Origin: JAYUZR01 sp043751595
GTDB taxonomy: Bacteria > Patescibacteriota > UBA1384 > CAILIB01
Assembly: GCA_043751595.1 (NCBI GenBank)
Contig: JAYUZR010000025.1
Coordinates: 1-31,966 of the forward strand
Reading direction: 5' to 3'
DNA: 31,966 bases
Of this stretch, positions 1 to 7,981 are shown piece after piece. Position numbers and translations under genes: made by a program. The notes under the pieces are model-generated. The model made no database searches. It was not told the DNA's origin and saw only the letters and a list, made by a program, of their open reading frames with translations. Numbering within the stretch: the stretch's first letter is position 1; every line of letters starts with the position of its first letter.

Positions 1-1
1 T

Positions 2-238
2 ATGCAGGTAAACGAGCAGCAGGGGGTTACTAGTATTACTATTAGTGGCTCTGTCGGTAACTTTGTAGAATACACCAAGGTGCAAGCCGCTTTTCAAACC
101 GAAGATGCTAAAAAGTATTTTAGTAAAGTACGCGAAACCAGCCTTTCTCGTACTAAGGATAAAAACGGCGAGAAGGTACTCTTTGGAATGAGCTTAATCG
201 CTACCCCCGAGCTGCTTAAACTGGACGATACGAAATGA
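2..238 (+). CDS. pilN: PilN-like pilus assembly protein, C-terminal fragment
   Basis: The gene is cut by the left edge; only its last 78 codons are visible and the ATG at 2 is probably internal. The fragment has the alternating hydrophobic pattern and the segment GSVGNFVEYTKVQAAFQ, which resembles the periplasmic ferredoxin-like end of PilN, where a strand of the form 'itGsv...v..f' is usual. Its TGA stop overlaps the ATG of the following pilO-like gene (ATGA at 235-238), so the two are translationally coupled. In known systems PilN joins PilM in the cytoplasm to PilO in the inner-membrane alignment complex of the type IV pilus. The call rests mainly on position before pilO and pilB; the fragment alone is weakly diagnostic. 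Confidence 0.6.
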   Translation: MQVNEQQGVTSITISGSVGNFVEYTKVQAAFQTEDAKKYFSKVRETSLSRTKDKNGEKVLFGMSLIATPELLKLDDTK

Positions 239-828
239 ACGATTCCGCTTCCGCCAGCCGCTCTACCATTAACCAAACCCTAGGGGCCTTGGCCGCTATG
301 ATGATTCTTGGTGGGTTTTACACCTCATTCTCCTTGGTAATTCCCAAGTTTATTCAGACCAGAGACGAGCTTGCCACAATTCAAGCAGAGCTTGAGCAAA
401 GTAAGGCAGCGGCAACTAAGCTTACTGCCACCAAAGACCAAGTAGTTACCGCTACCCGCCAGTTGGCCAGTGCTGGTATCGATCTTGATGTAGTTGATCA
501 GATGCTTCCAGCCACCGAAGATATCCCCGGGCTGTATCAGTTACTCGATAGAGTACTTATCGAAAACCCAGGCCTAGAGAAGCCAATTTACCAGATTGGC
601 CAGCCTACCAAGGCATCAGATGGCAAGGTACAGGTTCGTATTTCAGCTAGCGCCACCTGTACGTATGATCAGTGCAAAGCATTTATCCGCTCACTCCAGG
701 GAATGCTTCGCCCGGTAAGTATTAACTCAGTTGGTCTTTCGGCTATCGCTACCCAGGCAGGCTCGTACACCCTTACGGTAGAAGGGTTTGTAAGTGCTCG
801 AGGCCTTTCATCAAGTATCGAAAACTAA
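235..828 (+). CDS. pilO: PilO-like inner-membrane alignment protein
   Basis: The 197-residue protein has a short cytoplasmic start, one membrane segment at about residues 17-40 (LGALAAMMILGGFYTSFSLV), a coiled coil rich in E, Q, A and K at about 45-80, and a C-terminal alpha/beta domain. This is the PilO layout. PilO dimerises with PilN and links the inner-membrane platform to the rest of the pilus machine. It starts in an ATGA overlap with the upstream PilN-like gene and ends one base into the next ATG (TAATG at 826-830). Two cysteines close together (C-T-Y-D-Q-C, about residues 142-147) could form a disulfide outside the membrane. No SD is visible; coupling probably drives translation. Confidence 0.75.
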   Translation: MNDSASASRSTINQTLGALAAMMILGGFYTSFSLVIPKFIQTRDELATIQAELEQSKAAATKLTATKDQVVTATRQLASAGIDLDVVDQMLPATEDIPGLYQLLDRVLIENPGLEKPIYQIGQPTKASDGKVQVRISASATCTYDQCKAFIRSLQGMLRPVSINSVGLSAIATQAGSYTLTVEGFVSARGLSSSIEN

Positions 829-1124
829 TGGCTATTCGTCGTCCCCTTACCCCGCGTCAGACTGGGCTTATCGCCGGTGTAGCTGTTTTGGTGCTGACCA
901 TTGCTGGGTGCGCCTACCTTTACTTTATGTATCTGCCAGCGCCTAAGGTATTGCCTCTTGCTAGTCTTCCCCAATTCCCAACTGGCGTAGTAAGCGAGCT
1001 TGGACAAAATGGAGTCTTTTTCCGTACCAAGCCCTTCATGAGTAAGCGCAATCAGCTTGCCCCTCGTCCAACCCTTACTCAAGACGATATCGGCAAGACC
1101 GATTTAATTCAGGCCTCCCCGTAA
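828..1124 (+). CDS. small single-pass membrane protein in pilus operon
   Basis: I do not recognise this 98-residue protein. It has a basic start (MAIRRPLTPRQ), one strong membrane segment at about residues 13-35, and then a proline-rich, probably extracytoplasmic tail of about 60 residues with no obvious motif. A cysteine sits inside the hydrophobic segment (AGCAYLY) but the context is a poor lipobox. It overlaps pilO by one base and stops one base before pilB. In classical pilus operons the gene after pilO is pilP, an inner-membrane lipoprotein, so a reduced functional stand-in for PilP is possible, but no sequence similarity to PilP can be claimed. Confidence 0.65.
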   Translation: MAIRRPLTPRQTGLIAGVAVLVLTIAGCAYLYFMYLPAPKVLPLASLPQFPTGVVSELGQNGVFFRTKPFMSKRNQLAPRPTLTQDDIGKTDLIQASP

Positions 1125-1125
1125 T

Positions 1126-3543
1126 ATGGCCGATCTTCCGATTCCTCCACTTCCATCTTCTGCCCCACCTGCAATGGAGCGGGTTAATTTGCGTGGAAAG
1201 GTTATAAATCCTTCAGCTCTTCACCGTATTCCCCAAACTACGGCTGAGCGCTATCAGGTGGTTTGTTTTGAAGAAACGCCGACCAGCCTTAAGTTGGCGA
1301 TTGTCTACCCTGAGCAGCTTAAGCAGGGCTTCTTTACTGCTATTAAAGATCTTGGGGCCAAGCTTGGCCGCAGTATCGAGCTCTTCCAGACCGATGCTGC
1401 TAGTTTGCGGATTGCTATCGGGCAGTATGTAGCAGCGCCAGCAGTAGTGGTGCCAGATCCCGATATTCATCTTACTACCTCTATTCATCCGCCATATCCA
1501 AAGCCTCCACTCTTCGAGCTTGGGGCAAGTGTGGCCTTTAGTTATCTTCGCCGAGTACCGATCGATTTTGCTCGTACGCACCGCGTAATGTGTGTCGATT
1601 TTGTCAGTCCCAATACGTTTTGGTTTGTAATCGATCGCAAAGCAGGGGATGCAGCGATTCGGATTCTGCAACAGATTGAAGAGCGCAATCATATGCAGAT
1701 TGTTCCGCTTCCTATTGCGACACTCGAGTTTGATGACCTTCTCGGCTACTACGAAGCTCGAGAAAAAGAACGCCAAGATGCCATTCTTAAGCAGGTAACT
1801 GAGGGTAAGGAGCAGAAAAAGGTTGAAGCTCCCGATGGCGATGGGCGAGTAACGGTTGGTCCCCAGCATATTTCTGGTGGTAGCGAAGGCGAGAACGAGC
1901 TCTCGGGCGAAGAACAAGTACTGGCGGCCGATGTACTCGAGCCAGCGGCTCAAGCTGCTATTCTTACTAGTGAAGAAGAGCGTGGCGGCATTGCTGGACT
2001 CTTCCAAAAAATGAACCAAACGAGCGTGGCGGGTAAGGCGGCTCCAGTGGCCACACTTGAGGCGGCTAAGGTAGAGATTGCCGCCACCGAAAAACAGGCC
2101 CAAAAAGATGCTGATGCTAAAATTATTAAAGCAGGGGGTACTCCTGCTTCGGCAGCGCCGGCCGAAGCTCCGGCCGCTACTCCCGCTGCGCCGGTTGATC
2201 CTGCTAAGCCTGGCGAGATGGCAATTACCCAAATTACCAAGCCTACTGGCGCTCCTAAGCCAGAAGAAGATGCCGATGGTGATTTTGCTAAAATCTTGCC
2301 CAAGCCCGTAGAATCGCACGAAGAACTAAAGGCAATTGTTCAAAAAGGATTTATCCCTCGTCTAGTAGCAGCCATTCTAAGCTTTGCCATTCACGAGAAA
2401 GCCTCCGATATCCACATCGAAGCCTTCGATGACGAAGTGCGTGTCCGCTTCCGTATTGATGGCCAGCTGATCGATATTGTTAAGATGGCGCCCGATGTTC
2501 ATGCGGCCATGGTTTCGCGCATCAAGATTCTTTCGCGTATGCGCCTAGATGAATCGCGTGTACCGCAAGATGGACGTTTTGATGTTGAGTTTGATCATGC
2601 TCGCGTCGATCTGCGTGTTTCGGTTATGCCAACCGTCCACGGCGAAAAAGTGGTTATGCGTTTACTTGATAAAGATAAATCGATTGTTTCGCTCGACTCT
2701 CTCGGGGTGCAGGGGCTGGCCTTCCGCAACCTGATCGATTCCGTGACCAAGCCTTTCGGTATCTGCCTGGCTACTGGCCCTACTGGTTCAGGTAAATCCA
2801 CTACCCTGTACGCCATTCTTAACCGCATTGCTACGCCAAACGTAAATGTAATTACACTGGAAGATCCGGTTGAGTTTGAAATGAAGGGCATCAACCAAGT
2901 CCAGGTGCGTCCGCGCATCGGCTTCACCTTCGCCGAAGGTCTGCGCGCAGTACTTCGCCAAGATCCAAACGTTATTATGGTAGGTGAGATTCGCGACGGA
3001 GAGACGGCGAACATGGCAACCCAATCGGCTCTTACGGGTCACTTGGTACTTTCTAGTTTGCACACCAACGATGCCGCCGGAGCGATTCCTCGTTTAAGTA
3101 ATATGGGAATCGAGCCGTTCCTGATTACCTCTTCCCTAAACTGCGCCCTTGGGCAACGCTTGGTGCGCCGCGTGTGCCCCAAGTGTAAGCAAGAAATGAT
3201 GCTCCCACCGAGTATTAAAGATAAGTTGGCTAAAGATTTAGCAATTATTAAAGCGGCCAACCCACTGGATGCTAAGCGCGTTCCCGACGATTGGCATGTG
3301 TATCAAGGCACCGGCTGCGCCGAGTGTGGCGGCACCGGCTATAAGGGACGCCTCGGTATCTACGAAGTACTCTCCATGAACGAAGAGATTGAAGACCTTA
3401 CCCTTAAGCATGCTCCTGGATCACAGATTCAAGAGGCAGCTACTAAGGCAGGAATGCTTAGTATGTATCAGGATGGTCTGCTCAAAGTAGTATCTGGCAT
3501 CACTACCTTGGACGAAGTGCTTCGCGAATCAACCAGTAAATAA
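1126..3543 (+). CDS. pilB: type IV pilus extension ATPase PilB
   Basis: This 805-residue hexameric ATPase powers pilus assembly. The C-terminal half has Walker A (GPTGSGKST, about 551), the Asp box (ITLEDPVEFE), Walker B (VGEIRDGETA), the His box (GHLVLSSLHTND) and a four-cysteine zinc site made of C-P-K-C near 684 and C-A-E-C near 731, all typical of PilB/GspE. At 805 residues it is longer than the usual 560-600. There seem to be two N-terminal T2SSE_N-like modules (about 20-105 and 135-235), followed by an Ala/Pro-rich acidic linker at about 240-400. The start has no SD and lies one base after the preceding stop. pilT follows after 12 bases, as in an operon. Confidence 0.95.
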   Translation: MADLPIPPLPSSAPPAMERVNLRGKVINPSALHRIPQTTAERYQVVCFEETPTSLKLAIVYPEQLKQGFFTAIKDLGAKLGRSIELFQTDAASLRIAIGQYVAAPAVVVPDPDIHLTTSIHPPYPKPPLFELGASVAFSYLRRVPIDFARTHRVMCVDFVSPNTFWFVIDRKAGDAAIRILQQIEERNHMQIVPLPIATLEFDDLLGYYEAREKERQDAILKQVTEGKEQKKVEAPDGDGRVTVGPQHISGGSEGENELSGEEQVLAADVLEPAAQAAILTSEEERGGIAGLFQKMNQTSVAGKAAPVATLEAAKVEIAATEKQAQKDADAKIIKAGGTPASAAPAEAPAATPAAPVDPAKPGEMAITQITKPTGAPKPEEDADGDFAKILPKPVESHEELKAIVQKGFIPRLVAAILSFAIHEKASDIHIEAFDDEVRVRFRIDGQLIDIVKMAPDVHAAMVSRIKILSRMRLDESRVPQDGRFDVEFDHARVDLRVSVMPTVHGEKVVMRLLDKDKSIVSLDSLGVQGLAFRNLIDSVTKPFGICLATGPTGSGKSTTLYAILNRIATPNVNVITLEDPVEFEMKGINQVQVRPRIGFTFAEGLRAVLRQDPNVIMVGEIRDGETANMATQSALTGHLVLSSLHTNDAAGAIPRLSNMGIEPFLITSSLNCALGQRLVRRVCPKCKQEMMLPPSIKDKLAKDLAIIKAANPLDAKRVPDDWHVYQGTGCAECGGTGYKGRLGIYEVLSMNEEIEDLTLKHAPGSQIQEAATKAGMLSMYQDGLLKVVSGITTLDEVLRESTSK

Positions 3544-3555
3544 GCTTTTACGATC

Positions 3556-4632
3556 ATGTCTACTCCGGCAAAAGCTACTAACCGTGCCTTTCTCCAGCTT
3601 CTTGATGAAGCAATGAAGAAAGGATCTTCCGACCTGCATATTCAGGCCGGCACTCCTCCTATGATTCGTCTAGATGGCGAACTTACTCCCTTGCAAGAAG
3701 AAATACTTACCGCCGAATACTGCGATGAGTTACTCGGAGATTTCTTGGGTCAGGTTCGCAGAGAATCGCTAGTAGAAACTAAGAGGGAGCAAGATTTCTC
3801 TTTTGGCTATGAAGATGTCCGTATCCGCGCCAATGTGTTCTTGCAGCGGGGAAGTATGGCGGCCAGTCTTCGCCTCTTACCGGGCGTAATTCGCACGATG
3901 GAAGAGCTAGGCTTGCCCGAAGTGGCCAGCCGGATGATTGAGCAAAACCAGGGCCTGATTATTGTGGCCGGGCCAACCGGGCACGGAAAATCTACTACCT
4001 TGGCGGCGATGGTAGACTCACTTTCTTCCAGGCGTAAGGCTCGCATTATTACCATTGAAGACCCGATTGAATATGTCTTCAAAAATAAGAAGTCGGTTAT
4101 TACCCAGCGCGAAGTAGGGGGAGATACCCAGAGTTTTGCTCACGCCCTGCGTGCTGCCTACCGCGAAGACCCCGATATTGTGCTGGTAGGGGAGATGCGC
4201 GATCTGGAAACCATGGAAGCGGCACTACAGATTGCAGAAACGGGCCACTTGGTACTTACTACGTTGCACACCAATTCGGCTGCTCAAACGGCCAATCGTA
4301 TTATTGATGTCTTCCCTCCGCATCAGCAAGATCAGATCCGAGTTATTTTAGCTGAAGTATTGGTTGGTATCTTCTCGCAGCGCTTATTACCCAAGCTCTC
4401 GGGTGGGCGCGTACTGGCGGCTGAAGTATTGCTTGCTACACCTGCGGTCCGCTCGCTTATTCGCGAAGGAAAAACGCATCAACTACCAAATCTTATCTCT
4501 ACATCGGTGGCGGATGGTATGATTAGTTTGGATAAACGGTTGGCTGAACTTATTTCTAAGGGCGAAATCTCACTGGAAGAAGGCTTGGCGTGGTCGCTGG
4601 ACCCTCGCACCCTTCGCACCATGATTTACTAA
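3556..4632 (+). CDS. pilT: type IV pilus retraction ATPase PilT
   Basis: A 358-residue retraction ATPase. Visible motifs are a PAS-like start (SSDLHIQAG), Walker A at about 138 (GPTGHGKST, with His where Ser is usual), the Asp box (IITIEDPIEYVF), Walker B (VLVGEMRDLETM), the His box (GHLVLTTLHTNSA) and the region IIDVFPPHQQDQIR that is typical of PilT. Length matches the family. It lacks the PilB zinc cysteines, which separates it from the upstream extension ATPase. Together with PilB it gives extension and retraction, so the pilus is expected to be dynamic, fitting a role in DNA uptake or host-cell contact. No SD is seen before the ATG; it sits between pilB and pilC in one operon. Confidence 0.95.
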   Translation: MSTPAKATNRAFLQLLDEAMKKGSSDLHIQAGTPPMIRLDGELTPLQEEILTAEYCDELLGDFLGQVRRESLVETKREQDFSFGYEDVRIRANVFLQRGSMAASLRLLPGVIRTMEELGLPEVASRMIEQNQGLIIVAGPTGHGKSTTLAAMVDSLSSRRKARIITIEDPIEYVFKNKKSVITQREVGGDTQSFAHALRAAYREDPDIVLVGEMRDLETMEAALQIAETGHLVLTTLHTNSAAQTANRIIDVFPPHQQDQIRVILAEVLVGIFSQRLLPKLSGGRVLAAEVLLATPAVRSLIREGKTHQLPNLISTSVADGMISLDKRLAELISKGEISLEEGLAWSLDPRTLRTMIY

Positions 4633-4647
4633 GGCTTTTTATTTACC

Positions 4648-5853
4648 ATGCTGCAAAACTATAGTTACCGAGCTCGCACCGCCACCAATCAGGTGGTGAC
4701 TGGTGTGGTGCAAGCAGTAAGTGTAGAGGATGCCCGCAAGATTCTGGTAAAAAACCAGCTTACGCCACTGGCGATTGCCATCCCTAAGAGCTTATTGGAG
4801 TACATTCCGTTCTTTGGCCGTATTTCTACTAAGGATATTACGTTCTTTATTAGGAACCTCGGTACCATGATTACGGCCGGCCTTACCTTGAGTCAGTCAC
4901 TCGAGCTTTTGGTTCGTCAAAGTAAGCGCGGTCCGTTCCGTTCGGTGCAAGAAGCGATGCTTAACGATCTGCAAGACGGTTTTAGTTTTTCCTCCTCCAT
5001 GGCAAAGTTTCCGTTAGTGTTTGATCATGTCCTGGTTAGTGCCATCAAATCTGGTGAGACAACTGGTAAGCTAGAAGACGTACTGCGACAACTTTCAATG
5101 ACCATGGAAAAAGATCAAAAAATAAAAGGAAAAATTAAGGGCGCAATGTCGTACCCAATCTTTATTATCGCGGCCATGATCGGCGCCGGCGTGGTAATGA
5201 TGACCAAAATCGTGCCTCAGTTAAAAGACATGTTTACCCAATCTGGTAAGCAGCTTCCCGCCCAAACTCAGTTTCTACTCGATCTCTCCGATTTCTTAGT
5301 GAACAAAGGCTATATTGTGGCAATTATTGCCATTGCCGTTTTTGCCACAGGGCGGTGGTACCTAGGAACGGCTTCTGGAAAGCGTTTTTCTAGCACGGCA
5401 GCACTTAAGCTTCCACTTATTAAAAGTATTGTTGAGCAAAATGCGATGGCGCACTTTGGTCGCTTGCTTAGCATGTTGCTTTCTTCTGGGGTACCAATGG
5501 TAGATGCGCTTCGCATGCTGCGTGATTCGTACAATAATGTGCTCTACCAAGATAGCGTTGAGGTAGTTATTCAAGATGTAGAGCGCGGAATCCCTATGAG
5601 TACGCCACTCGGCAAGGATAAGCGCATTCCGCTTATGGTTTCGCAAATGGTAGCAGTGGGCGAACAGACCGGAAAAATGGATGAAGTATTGCTGCGTATG
5701 GCCGACTTTTATGAATCTGAAGTTGAGACAAAGGTAAGCAGTATTTCAACGCTTATTGAGCCTGCAGTCATCTTAATCATTGGTGTGGCTGTGGCTTGGC
5801 TAGTATTTGCTATTTTGATGCCGGTATACTCTATTAGTTCAACGGTTACTTAG
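4648..5853 (+). CDS. pilC: pilus platform protein PilC
   Basis: The 401-residue inner-membrane platform protein on which PilB and PilT act. It has two repeated T2SSF domains (about 70-195 and 270-390), with the family signatures ITFFIRNLGTMITAGLTLSQ and AHFGRLLSMLLSSGVPMVDA, and three membrane segments (about 168-190, 215-238, 370-395). An N-terminal segment YRARTATNQVVTGVVQA matches the usual start of PilC/GspF. Gene order pilB-pilT-pilC and 15-base spacing support one transcript. The following gene is a pilin 9 bases downstream. Confidence 0.95.
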   Translation: MLQNYSYRARTATNQVVTGVVQAVSVEDARKILVKNQLTPLAIAIPKSLLEYIPFFGRISTKDITFFIRNLGTMITAGLTLSQSLELLVRQSKRGPFRSVQEAMLNDLQDGFSFSSSMAKFPLVFDHVLVSAIKSGETTGKLEDVLRQLSMTMEKDQKIKGKIKGAMSYPIFIIAAMIGAGVVMMTKIVPQLKDMFTQSGKQLPAQTQFLLDLSDFLVNKGYIVAIIAIAVFATGRWYLGTASGKRFSSTAALKLPLIKSIVEQNAMAHFGRLLSMLLSSGVPMVDALRMLRDSYNNVLYQDSVEVVIQDVERGIPMSTPLGKDKRIPLMVSQMVAVGEQTGKMDEVLLRMADFYESEVETKVSSISTLIEPAVILIIGVAVAWLVFAILMPVYSISSTVT

Positions 5854-5862
5854 GACTTCCTC

Positions 5863-6561
5863 ATGCACAAACGAGCACCGGCATTCACGATTATGGAGGT
5901 TATGATTGTTAGCCTTATTATTGGTATGTTTGCGAGTCTTTCTGTAGCCCAGCTTTCCCAGGTTCGGATTCGAGCCCGCAACACCAAGGCTAAGTTCGAT
6001 CTTGCCACCATGAGCCAGGCGGTAGAGCGATTTAAATCGGCTGAACGCCTTTCCGATCAAGTAATTTCGGCGAGCCAGGTAACAAATGTGGGTGCTCACC
6101 CTAATGCAGCGGCTCCACTTAATAACACCTATTCGTGCCTAGATATTAGAGGTCTTCTAGCTACTTGTAATACGAATGCAGTAGGAATGTCCCAGGTGCA
6201 AGATACGGCTATGCGGCAGATCTTTACCGGGCAAGAGGTTACTAGTGATACGACTCAAAATACCTACTCTGCCCCTGCGCCTAGTAGTTCGGGTAGTGGG
6301 TATCTCTACTACTACATAACGCGCGATGTAGCGGTACCTGCAGCTGCAGATAAGCGATCAGGCTTTAGTGACTATATCGTCGTGGCCGATCTGGGTGAGG
6401 TTGGTGGTGCGCTCGATGCAGTAAGTCGCTTTTATGTTATTCGGTCTGGGGCTGGATTAGTTCCTGTTACCAATCCTAACCTTATTAATGGAGGAACAGG
6501 CGGCGTACCATCTCGTGCTGACTCCTTTATTCCTACCTTTGATCCCAATGTTCAACATTAA
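5863..6561 (+). CDS. type IV pilin (paralogue of the next pilin)
   Basis: This 232-residue prepilin has a short basic leader and a class III cleavage site before FTIMEVMIV, with Ala rather than Gly at -1 and the conserved Glu at +5. The hydrophobic helix continues to about residue 35. The segment after it, QLSQVRIRARNTKAK, is nearly the same as in the pilin encoded at 6659 (QLSQLRVRARNTQVK). C-terminal blocks also match (DLGEVGGALDAVSRFYVI against DLGTTGGPADSTARFYVV), so the pair arose by duplication. Two cysteines (SCLDIRGLLATC) may form a disulfide loop. A weak AGGA lies 7-10 bases before the ATG. It ends the pilB-pilT-pilC transcript and probably acts as a minor or alternative pilin. Confidence 0.88.
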   Translation: MHKRAPAFTIMEVMIVSLIIGMFASLSVAQLSQVRIRARNTKAKFDLATMSQAVERFKSAERLSDQVISASQVTNVGAHPNAAAPLNNTYSCLDIRGLLATCNTNAVGMSQVQDTAMRQIFTGQEVTSDTTQNTYSAPAPSSSGSGYLYYYITRDVAVPAAADKRSGFSDYIVVADLGEVGGALDAVSRFYVIRSGAGLVPVTNPNLINGGTGGVPSRADSFIPTFDPNVQH

Positions 6562-6585
6562 AATACGATATATGAAGAATTGATG

Positions 6586-6615
6586 TTGACCAGTGTCGAC
6601 AAGACGCTCTACAAT
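6586..6615 (+). promoter_or_regulatory. promoter of the likely major pilin gene
   Basis: TTGACC at 6586-6591 and TACAAT at 6610-6615, with an 18-base spacer, give a near-consensus housekeeping promoter in the 97-base gap after the preceding pilin. The start of transcription would be near 6622, leaving a leader of about 37 nt that contains a full SD. This is the best promoter in the pilus locus and argues that the gene at 6659 is expressed more strongly than the rest. Confidence 0.75.
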
Positions 6616-6645
6616 ATACGTATTGAACTTATCAACCCATAATCC

Positions 6646-6653
6646 AAAGGAGG
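6646..6653 (+). promoter_or_regulatory. strong Shine-Dalgarno that fixes the pilin start
   Basis: AAAGGAGG lies 5 bases before the ATG at 6659 and pairs perfectly with the usual 16S tail. It decides the start: an in-frame ATG at 6583-6593 region upstream would put the prepilin motif far from the N-terminus. Most genes in the window have no SD, so this one stands out. The 12-mer ATCCAAAGGAGG (6642-6653) is repeated exactly at 22816-22827, on the strand opposite the candidate small RNA. Confidence 0.85.
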
Positions 6654-6658
6654 ACTCA

Positions 6659-7435
6659 ATGCTTCGAAAACGTGGATTCACGCTTATCGAATTGCTCGTG
6701 GTAATTGCCATTATTGGTATTCTTGCCACGCTTGTTGTAACACAGCTTTCACAGCTTCGTGTTCGTGCCCGTAACACTCAGGTAAAGAACTACCTTACTG
6801 AGCTAGATAAAGCAGCTGGCCTATTCGCGCAAGAGAACAACTCTGCAGATAAGGTAGTTGCTGCTACCGACCTTGTAAGTACCACTGCTGGAGTAAGTCC
6901 TGCCGGTATTGGTATTACTGCTGGTGCACTTAACGCTGCTGGTGGACACTGTGTAGCCCCTAACGGTGCTGCCTCTACTCCTGCTGCTGTTTGTGCTTCA
7001 AACAAGTACACTGGTACTACTGCAGCTGCAGATACTAAGTTCCAGGCCATCTTTAAGGGTTCCCTTACCGCTGGTGGTGTTGGTACTGCTAACTCATACG
7101 GTACTCGTGTTGCAACTGCCCTTCCTGGTGGTTACGCACTGTATTACATGACTGCAAGTCTTGCTGTTCCAACTCTTGCTGGCGATCTTGTCGGTGGTGC
7201 TGGTGCAACCCTAGCTGGTGGTGCTACTGGTGCTGAGTACGCAATCGTTGGCGATCTTGGTACTACTGGTGGACCTGCAGATTCTACTGCTCGTTTCTAC
7301 GTAGTTACCAACGGTAACTCTAAGCCAGTTACCTGGACTGGTGCTACTGGTCCTAACAATGTAGCTCCAAACGCTAGTGGTCCTACTGCTATCACTGCCT
7401 ACGCTCCAAGTTTCATCGCTTCAGACAACTTCTAG
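6659..7435 (+). CDS. pilA: major type IV pilin (likely PilA)
   Basis: The 258-residue prepilin begins MLRKRG, then FTLIELLVVIAIIGILATLV: a short basic leader, Gly at -1, Phe at +1 and Glu at +5, the canonical site for PilD. The mature domain is very rich in Gly, Ala and Thr and has one cysteine pair about 16 residues apart (GHC...VC). Codons are strongly biased to GCT, GGT, ACT and GTA, as expected of a highly expressed gene. It has its own promoter (6586-6615), a full SD and a terminator (7455-7490), so it is a single-gene unit. These points make it the likely main pilus subunit. It is a paralogue of the pilin at 5863. Confidence 0.9.
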   Translation: MLRKRGFTLIELLVVIAIIGILATLVVTQLSQLRVRARNTQVKNYLTELDKAAGLFAQENNSADKVVAATDLVSTTAGVSPAGIGITAGALNAAGGHCVAPNGAASTPAAVCASNKYTGTTAAADTKFQAIFKGSLTAGGVGTANSYGTRVATALPGGYALYYMTASLAVPTLAGDLVGGAGATLAGGATGAEYAIVGDLGTTGGPADSTARFYVVTNGNSKPVTWTGATGPNNVAPNASGPTAITAYAPSFIASDNF

Positions 7436-7454
7436 TCTTAAGGATATTCAAGGA

Positions 7455-7490
7455 AAAGAAGAACGCCCTCGGGCGTTCTTCTTTCGTTTT
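7455..7490 (+). terminator. intrinsic terminator after the major pilin
   Basis: AAAGAAGAACGCCC (7455-7468) pairs perfectly with GGGCGTTCTTCTTT (7471-7484). The realistic fold is a 13-bp stem with a 4-base loop CTCG, followed by CGTTTT. It closes the pilin transcript before the next promoter. Confidence 0.9.
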
Positions 7491-7504
7491 AGAGAGTGGT
7501 CTCG

Positions 7505-7510
7505 TATACT
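7505..7510 (+). promoter_or_regulatory. -10 element for a probably leaderless pilin transcript
   Basis: TATACT ends only 6 bases before the ATG at 7517, so transcription would start at or next to the start codon. No good -35 is visible at the expected place (7482-7487, TTTCGT) and no SD precedes the gene. The upstream terminator at 7455-7490 means the gene needs its own promoter, which supports the call. Confidence 0.5.
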
Positions 7511-7516
7511 GCATGT

Positions 7517-7975
7517 ATGAACAAGCGCGCTTTTACCCTGATTGAGTTAATGATCACGATTGCGATCATTGGTATTCTTACCGGACTAGCTACCGTTTCG
7601 TATACCGGAATCAAGCTTCGTGCTCGGGATGCTCAGCGACAGAACGATCTTAATCAGATTAGTGTAGTACTTGCTACGTATTACTCAGCCCAGATTCCTT
7701 CACAGTACGTGGCTTCTAGCGGGGCTAACCCGCCCGCTAAGGTTGTGATAAATAGCTCTACCGATGTCCTTACGGTTGCGCTTGAGCCAAACTTTATCCG
7801 CGATATTCCTGTAGACCCGCTAAATACCGGAAACTCTGTCTACCGATACCAGAGCTATTTAAATGGCGCTGCAACACTTCACATAGATTATGCGCTGTAT
7901 GCCACCTTCGAGAATAAGAATAATGCCAAGGGTACGAATGGAGCGGTAGATGGCTATAAGGTGCAGCCGCAGTAA
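7517..7975 (+). CDS. type IV pilin-like protein (PilE/PulG type)
   Basis: A 152-residue prepilin: MNKRA then FTLIELMITIAIIGILTGL, with Ala at -1 and Glu at +5. The helix leads into KLRARDAQRQNDLNQI, a common pattern in PilE/PulG-type pseudopilins of Gram-positive bacteria and CPR. The start at 7517 is preferred over an earlier in-frame GTG-type start at 7496 because the leader is then short and basic. Downstream motifs IPVDPLNTG and YRYQSYLNG resemble the C-terminal region of short pilins (the 'DP...' segment). It lies between a terminator and convergent genes on the other strand, stopping 6 bases from them, so it is a single-gene unit. Confidence 0.88.
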   Translation: MNKRAFTLIELMITIAIIGILTGLATVSYTGIKLRARDAQRQNDLNQISVVLATYYSAQIPSQYVASSGANPPAKVVINSSTDVLTVALEPNFIRDIPVDPLNTGNSVYRYQSYLNGAATLHIDYALYATFENKNNAKGTNGAVDGYKVQPQ

Positions 7976-7981
7976 GTTCTA

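Noticed and set aside
1213..2319. Long open frame (368 codons) on the minus strand inside pilB
   Set aside because: Composition is that of an antisense shadow (rich in Arg, Ser, Leu, Asn with no motif), and the plus strand is an unmistakable PilB.
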